64,000 nucleotides of DNA from Blastobasis lacticolella (lineage: Eukaryota > Arthropoda > Insecta > Lepidoptera > Blastobasidae), in contig LR990058.1 of the NCBI GenBank assembly GCA_905147135.1, positions 12,127,349 through 12,191,348 of the forward strand, written 5' to 3'. A program made the translations under genes and the position numbers. The notes under the pieces are model-generated. The model worked only from the letters and a program-made list of their open reading frames with translations, was not told the origin of the DNA and made no database searches. This document shows, piece by piece, positions 58,601-64,000 of the stretch; position 1 is the first letter of the stretch; each line of letters begins with the position of its first letter.

Positions 58601-61600
58601 AATGTCTATAGGCAGTGGTGACCACTTTCCATCAGGTGGCCCGCTTGCCTGTTTGCCTACCGTATGATATATTAAAAAAAAAAGATAGGTGCTTAGTGTA
58701 GATAGTGCGTGTAGGTATTTTCTTGCCACAAGACTACCAACCATTTCACTGTTATGTTCGACCCGCTTTCCTTGTTTACCCAAAGGGTCCTGGTTTATAG
58801 CAATGAATTTTTCGTTGAGAAACAGTTTCTCTCTTCGCTCTTTAGAGATTTTTTCAAGGTCTGTAGACATTATGAGGGGCGCCGCAAGTATAGCCCATAC
58901 CATCAACTGCTTAGTTCCATCTTCATCCTCTGCCAAAGGAGAGCCGCCGATGAGCTGGAATACGAGCCACATACTTTGTTAATGTTACTATTAACGCCAC
59001 CAAATTCCTAATCTTCCCATCGGTTTCCTCCTTATCGTCTTCAGATTTAATACCTCATTATTTATACGTTATAATTATTATTATCTATTACTAATAATAA
59101 CTAAAATAATAAAAATTACATTAATTTGATAACATAAACAATTACAAAGTACTAAGGCAAGTAGAAGACAGTAGTAAGGCAAGATTTTACAGCCCTGCCT
59201 CCATATCCTTCGCCCTGCTTGAGGCGACTTTAGTAGCCCAATGATCTTTCATATTTTGTTTTATTTCCTATAAATTAGTCTGCGAAGAACATAGTACCGA
59301 TGTTTTGCAAATGTAGGTTTATACATCTAGCGACATATGATCGTGAGGTACCTGTAGGTATTTGTTTGTTCAAAAAGTAAAATGACATGACTAACATTTA
59401 ACATTTTGGCTATGGAGTAGTAGTAGGTATAATATCTACTACCTACCTGATCCGGATCGTTGAATCCTCCGGGACCCGCTATATGCATAAATTCATTCTG
59501 GTGGACCCCAAACCAATTCACTATATTCCAAAGGCTTATTGAATAGAGTTTCATGTCCCAATAATTCCGCCAAATGTTGCAGTTTTTCGCTATACTCTCG
59601 TAGTCTACCTGCAATCCAATAAAGTAGGCTCCTAGTTGTGTTACGGGTAATAGTCATGGATAACAGAAACTGAAATACATCCATTTATATTCTATCGTGC
59701 CAGATCGATCGGTAGGTATAATTTGTTGTATTTCATTGTACTAATAATTATTGTAAGAAATACGTTTTCATTTATGATTTAAAATAAAGGGATTTTTGAC
59801 GCATACATCGACTAAAATTACTTGTACGGAACTAATATTACTTAATAAAATACAAGCAACGTAAACAGAGTCCAATAACTGATGGTTACGTTTTTGGATA
59901 TTGTCAGTCGGCAAGTTTACATCGTGTGTGGTGCCGCCACCTCAAAGAATAGCACCACCCCATCTCTTCCCCTGGGTGTCGTAAGAGGCGACTAAGGGAC
60001 AAATCCGAAAGGTGGGCAGCAGCATCTTTCTGGGTAGATTTACATCAACTGCACTGCGATCTCCAACCCGCCTGCCAAGCGTGGAGATTATGGCAATGAC
60101 CTCCCCTTTCGTGGGAGAGGCCCGAAGTCCTGCAGTGGACTGTTATGGGCTGTGATGATGAAGTTTACGTCATCTTCTTCTTCGTGTAATCAATTTTTAA
60201 ACACCCTAGATCTGGCTTGCCCAGATTAATAATTTCCGAAGACTAACTAGCACTAGCCTTAAAATATATTTACCTTAATTCTTTTACTGTTCTGATAAGT
60301 CGGCCAACTACAAGAGTACAGCATTGGACGCCCAGTTTTGTTCAGATACGAACCGAAACGAGGATATTCTGAAATTTAGTATAGTTTCTTTAAGTATATT
60401 TTATAAATACTTATCTGCGTATGAAATACTTTCAATTTCATTTTTTTTTTTATGTTATACGGCAGACAAACAGGCAATCGGGCCACCCGATTTAAAGTGG
60501 TCACCGCCGCCTATGGACATCAGCAACACCAGGGGCGCTACAAATGCGTTTCCCGCCTCTAAAGATATATATATCCTCCCTCAGCTTGATTGATCCTATG
60601 TCATAGTGCAAGGAAACACTGCAGGAACTATTAATGTTTGAAATTCTCGGTAAGTAGTAGGTTAGGTACTTTAGGGGACTGGGATATGGTAGCCGCCAAT
60701 ATTGGAAAGCACAGATGTGGATGTGGAAAAGGATATACCCACCTGGCCGGGTGTTGTGATGTTCACCAATGCACAGGATAAACGCAACCAAGGCAATGGT
60801 TTGGATCCGATAGTGGGGATTGAAATCCGATACTGCGGATCCGGCATTGTCGCCTATTCAGATCTAGTACCTACCAGATATGGTAGGATAACGACGGATC
60901 CGGTAATTACAAGAAACTTTGTGTACTAAAAAAGTTTTTAGTATTAACGATAGTAAATAAAATAACTATCGTTCTAAAGGATCCTACAGGATCAGGGACT
61001 GTCGGCGCAGGAGCCACCCGCGCTCGCGCCCTCCGCAAAGAGATTGGAATGTTAGCGACCTTCATGGTTATAGACTGGCAATAAGTTCGCTAAGTTTCCA
61101 ATCTCTTTGACCCTCCGTGCAACGTCGTGTGGAACCTCACGAGTCGCCATAGGTCGACAACTTAACTGGTATATCGCCTGCAAATCGGGGGGCAAAGTGG
61201 ATGACGTCATGTGACGTTTCCGGGCTGAGCGCGGGGCCGCCGGCCGGCCGGACTGGTTATGCACGACTCGGCACACAAGGTTTGCCAAAGATAAATCCTG
61301 AGATGGAGGCTCAAAAATGTTCGCTAAAACAGATAGACCGACGATCTGGTCGCCGATACCTGGATGAAAAGTTGCGGCTGGATGCGGACGGCACAGAACC
61401 GGCCTTTATGAAGATCTCTGGGAGAGGCCTTTGCCCAGCAGTGAAATATCTCAATTCAGTAAAAAATTCGGTTAAGTCACTTAATGTTACAGATATACAT
61501 ACACAACTGGCACTGCTTATTTCTAGAAAGAAAACTTTACATGTTTTGCACCGAATTAAAAATCGAGGTTTAGTTTTACAATTTGCCATAGGCAATATCG

Positions 61601-64000
61601 GGATATAATATTTTGGAACAAGTTCGAGCATAATCTCGTGTGCCTTCTTTTTCCGAGGAACGTCATCGAGTGACGTTCCGCGGAAGAAAATGCACACTGC
61701 TCCGCGCTCCGCAACCTCGCGTTCATTCCCGAAAAATCACCCTCCCACCTACTACACTTTCCGCAGGCGATATACCAGTTAAGTTGTCCACCTGTAGCGC
61801 AGCTCTGTTAGCTAAAAATAGTTCTAACAAGCTCCTAATTTGATTTCGTTGCGATTTTTTGCATTCAGAATATTTTATTTCAGAGCAATTTCATGTTAAC
61901 AGTGCAATCGAAAAAAGATAAACAAAAAAAACTAAATTAATAATTATGAAAACTCGAAAGAGGACTTAAATAATTTTTAAATCCCTAGTCAGGGATTATA
62001 TCTGGTAAATGATGCGGGGTGGGGGGGCATAATGGGTGACGTCATATGACGTTTCGGACTTTCGGGGCTGAGCACGGGAGCGCGGGGCAGGGAGTTCAAG
62101 TGACGTTTCTAAGTGCACTCGCGGACTCCGCACAGCGCGGTTGGTTATTTTGTTACGGCGGCTCGTAGCAACGCACACGAGGTTAATTTAGCGAAGATAA
62201 ATCCTGAGATGAACGCTGCAGATAGAGTACTGAAAATGTTTGCTAAAAATATGACTAGACTAGTTCCTAGATACCTACAAGATCCCTTTCATGCTCAAGC
62301 ACACCATGACATCGCAACTGTACTGTCTGCCCACCCAATAGAAGTAGGTTTCCAAAAGGCTTCATTAGGCCTATCAAAAAGAAAGCTGTTCATTGAGCAA
62401 CCTAACATTGTTTTTGGAGATGGAAATATCTAAATTCAATAAAATATTCGGTTAAGTCACAACAGGCACTGCTTATTTTTAAAAATAAATCTTCACTTAT
62501 TTGCACCTAATTAAACATCGAGTATTAGTTTTACAATATGCCATCAGCAAACAAACAATAGGTTTCTCCTCTCGGGATATACCTACCTAATGTCTTTAAA
62601 CAAGTTCGGGCATAACCTCGTATGCATTATTTTTCCGAGGAACCTCATCAAGTGACATTTCGCAGAAGAAAATGCTCACTGCTCCGCACGCCGCACCCCC
62701 TTTCTCATCATCGAAAAATCACCCTCCCACCTACCTCACCTACCGCAGGCGACATACCAGTTAATGCGCTGACTTTCATTTGACCAAATTCAGAAGCAAC
62801 AAGCGTAAGAGCAAATCAAAGTTAAATGTATTGCTCATAGAATAAGGTCCATTTTTGTACCACTTATATTATGTTACGTGTAGCTCCACTTTTCAGAAGC
62901 CGTAATATAAAAATGGACCTTAAATATATATTTTTAATATCTATTTAAATTCTACTTTGATTTGCTTTCACGCTTTTTGAACCCTTACTCTAGCCTTGAA
63001 GGCGTCCAGATTATATTGATCAGGTCAGGACTCGCAGGCAACGCGGTCCACTCCTTAGCCGTCATAAAAGTCGAGCCATAGTGGCTCGTGCGGATAGCTG
63101 GAAGATCCACGACATAAGGATGAAGCGCTCGCCCGAATCGCATCTTCCGATCGCGGAAAGGTGCCGGCAGAATGAGGTCGTGCAGCTGTTTCGCACCCTC
63201 TCCGAAAGTAACGTGTAAAAGACCGACAGACGCGCAACCCTACGCCGATACTCGAAGCTCTGCAGCCTAGCTTTAATCAAAGATAGTACATACCGGTATC
63301 AAATTTCCTAGGATCCATGTAACAGCCATCAATTTTGATGTAGTCCACGCCCCACTCGGCGAAGGTTTGGGCGTCGAGTTCACCGAACTCGGCGATACCA
63401 GGGTATCCTTTGCAAGTTTTCGTGCCTATGTCTTCGTAAATGCCGAACTTTAGACCTTTTCCGTGAACCTGTAACCGAAGCAAATTTCATTTTCTAATTA
63501 GAATTCGTGCTTTTAGTACGAAAATTTTACACAACTCGAGTTTTATATTTTACGCTTAAGCGACTCCGATGCAATCAAATCCATATCGCGATCAAAATGG
63601 GATGGAATGGAACCTTGTTCAAAAAAAAGGATCTTCCAGCTAAACTTACGAGCCGCTTTGATGAAACCTTTATAATGCGTACGAGTAAGAAATGGAACAC
63701 GTTGCCAGCGGGTGAGTTCCCTGATCTTACCACCAGGTGAGATAGCGGTCAAATGCCTAGCTAGACAAATTATAAAAAAACACTCGCAGTCCCGTTTAGC
63801 TTGCGTATCTTACACCTTCCATACGACTCCGCGATTGATAACCTCCATGACTGATACGTGAATCATATATTTAAAAAAAAGTGTATTCACGTAATCAGCC
63901 AAGGCCTTGATTCCGCTGGGGAAACGTTCAGGGTCGGGCTGCAGACGGTTGTCGGAGCTCCGGTTCCTCGCCATCCAGCAGTCGTCGATTATCACGTACT
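55663..64000 (-). CDS. GH27 alpha-N-acetylgalactosaminidase-like gene II, unit 2 (exons 9 to 2, 5' end beyond window)
   Basis: Uninterrupted copy of gene II. Exons (minus strand): from beyond 64000 to 63891, then 63294-63468, 60274-60368, 59447-59608, 58742-58954, 57711-57839, 56749-56827, 55663-55769 with TGA at 55663-55665. Full length would be about 428 aa if the missing exon 1 matches unit 1. Catalytic residues are present (KIDGC; WRNYWD). It differs from unit 1 in the substrate loop (SWPTYQ against SWPAYQ, i.e. Ala191 to Thr, plus one extra residue in exon 4) and in the acid/base loop (WDMKLYSIS against NDIQNYSQS). Exon 9 preserves the uninterrupted site into which the LTR element inserted in unit 1. 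Intron 3 is swollen to 2.9 kb by mobile elements (0.55 kb in unit 1). Confidence 0.9.
56345..56575 (-). mobile_element. SINE (family 2), gene II intron 8, unit 2
   Basis: Counterpart of 23950-24176. Confidence 0.75.
57886..58132 (+). mobile_element. SINE (family 1), 5'-truncated, gene II intron 6, unit 2
   Basis: Counterpart of 25840-26075 between gene II exons 7 and 6. Confidence 0.75.
58331..58682 (+). mobile_element. Poly(A)-tailed SINE-like element (family 3), unit 2 only
   Basis: Same family as 25142-25499 but inserted in intron 6, with short TSD AGATAG. Unit 1 is empty there ('aaacagataggtgc', near 26270). Confidence 0.8.
59924..60160 (+). mobile_element. Short RTE-tailed repeat (family 4), gene II intron 4, unit 2 only
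   Basis: Flanked by AAGTTTAC(A/G)TC (59913-59923, 60161-60171); unit 1 has one copy near 27492. Confidence 0.8.
60440..60640 (-). mobile_element. Family 3 element, reverse, gene II intron 3, unit 2
   Basis: Counterpart of 27765-27960. Confidence 0.65.
61037..61108. repeat. 72-bp hairpin beside TIR element A
   Basis: AAAGAGATTGGAA..TTAGCGA pairs with TCGCTAA..TTCCAATCTCTTT around a 28-bp loop. Confidence 0.65.
61150..61790. mobile_element. TIR element, copy A, gene II intron 3, unit 2
   Basis: Terminal inverted repeats of about 25 bp (ACAACTTAACTGGTATATCG at 61156-61175, complement near 61764-61789). The body shares 'aagataaatcctgagatg' and 'ttccgaggaac' blocks with the neighbouring copy B. 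Plus frame 61201-61608 is open for 135 codons but not recognised. Confidence 0.6.
61985..62775. mobile_element. TIR element, copy B, diverged tandem copy
   Basis: Collinear with copy A in the same orientation (shared blocks at 62025-62060, 62196-62215, 62415-62520, 62600-62770) but with a decayed left TIR. Plus frame 62113-62433 is open for 106 codons, unrecognised. Confidence 0.55.
62803..62975. mobile_element. Foldback MITE in gene II intron 3, unit 2
   Basis: Arms 'gcgtaagagcaaatcaaag' and 'ctttgatttgctttcacgc' plus inner pair 'aaggtccattttt'/'aaaaatggacctt' form a long imperfect hairpin. Confidence 0.65.
62995..63275 (-). pseudogene. LINE ORF2 3'-terminal fragment
   Basis: Minus-strand translation reads [24 protein letters not shown], then in other frames [15 protein letters not shown] and [11 protein letters not shown], a usual ORF2 ending of CR1/Daphne-type LINEs. 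Frameshifted; in intron 3 of gene II unit 2, absent from unit 1. Confidence 0.6.

Larger units (their letters stand above)
39416..64000. repeat. Tandem duplication unit 2 (visible part)
   Basis: Second copy of the gene I / gene II pair in the same orientation. Its left continuation (32106-39415) carries the gene I 3' exons whose unit 1 equivalents lie outside the window. Confidence 0.88.

Overview
This is a stretch of eukaryotic, intron-rich, AT-rich nuclear DNA dense in mobile elements. The mix of tRNA-derived SINEs, RTE- and CR1-type LINEs with microsatellite tails, and tandem GH27 glycosidase genes points to an insect, most likely a lepidopteran (inference; no species is claimed).

Backbone: a head-to-tail tandem duplication on the minus strand. 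Each unit carries two related GH27 genes (melibiase family: alpha-galactosidase / alpha-N-acetylgalactosaminidase), called gene I and gene II here. Transcription runs right to left: gene II unit 2 (55663->64000, cut by the window end), gene I unit 2 (32106-44696, complete, 9 exons), gene II unit 1 (23207-29976, 9 exons), gene I unit 1 (307-5191, exons 1-5 only, cut by the window start). Positions 1-9081 plus 23303-29.0 kb pair with 39416-64000. Splice sites and reading phases are consistent across all four copies. Gene II keeps the known GH27 catalytic residues. Gene I has lost several substrate-binding residues while its reading frame stays intact, and it has an acidic C-terminal tail, so it looks like a pseudoenzyme or an enzyme with changed specificity.

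Main oddity: positions 9082-23302 are one 14.2-kb LTR element with 5699-bp near-identical LTRs and only 2.8 kb of internal sequence without recognisable gag/pol, i.e. a large retrotransposon derivative (LARD-like). It sits inside the last coding exon of gene II unit 1, flanked by a 4-bp target-site duplication. The unoccupied site is preserved in unit 2 near 55.69 kb. It lies in the same orientation as the gene, so the reading frame continues 31 codons into the LTR and replaces the 11 native C-terminal residues.

Other mobile DNA: an intact CR1-type LINE with both ORFs (46748-51736, with TSD, absent from unit 1); a 5'-truncated LINE (52732-54585); a decayed RTE LINE with a 16-bp TSD (36718-38613); several LINE 3' fragments; at least four SINE-like families; a 187-bp Tc1/mariner-type hairpin MITE with a possible excision footprint at the matching site in unit 1; a 0.9-kb TIR element in gene I intron 3; and TIR/foldback elements in gene II unit 2 intron 3. 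Two insertions touch splicing signals: a SINE whose TSD overlaps the exon 1 donor of gene II unit 1, and a LINE tail just upstream of the exon 9 acceptor of gene I unit 2. All identifications are from reading the sequence; no database search was run.
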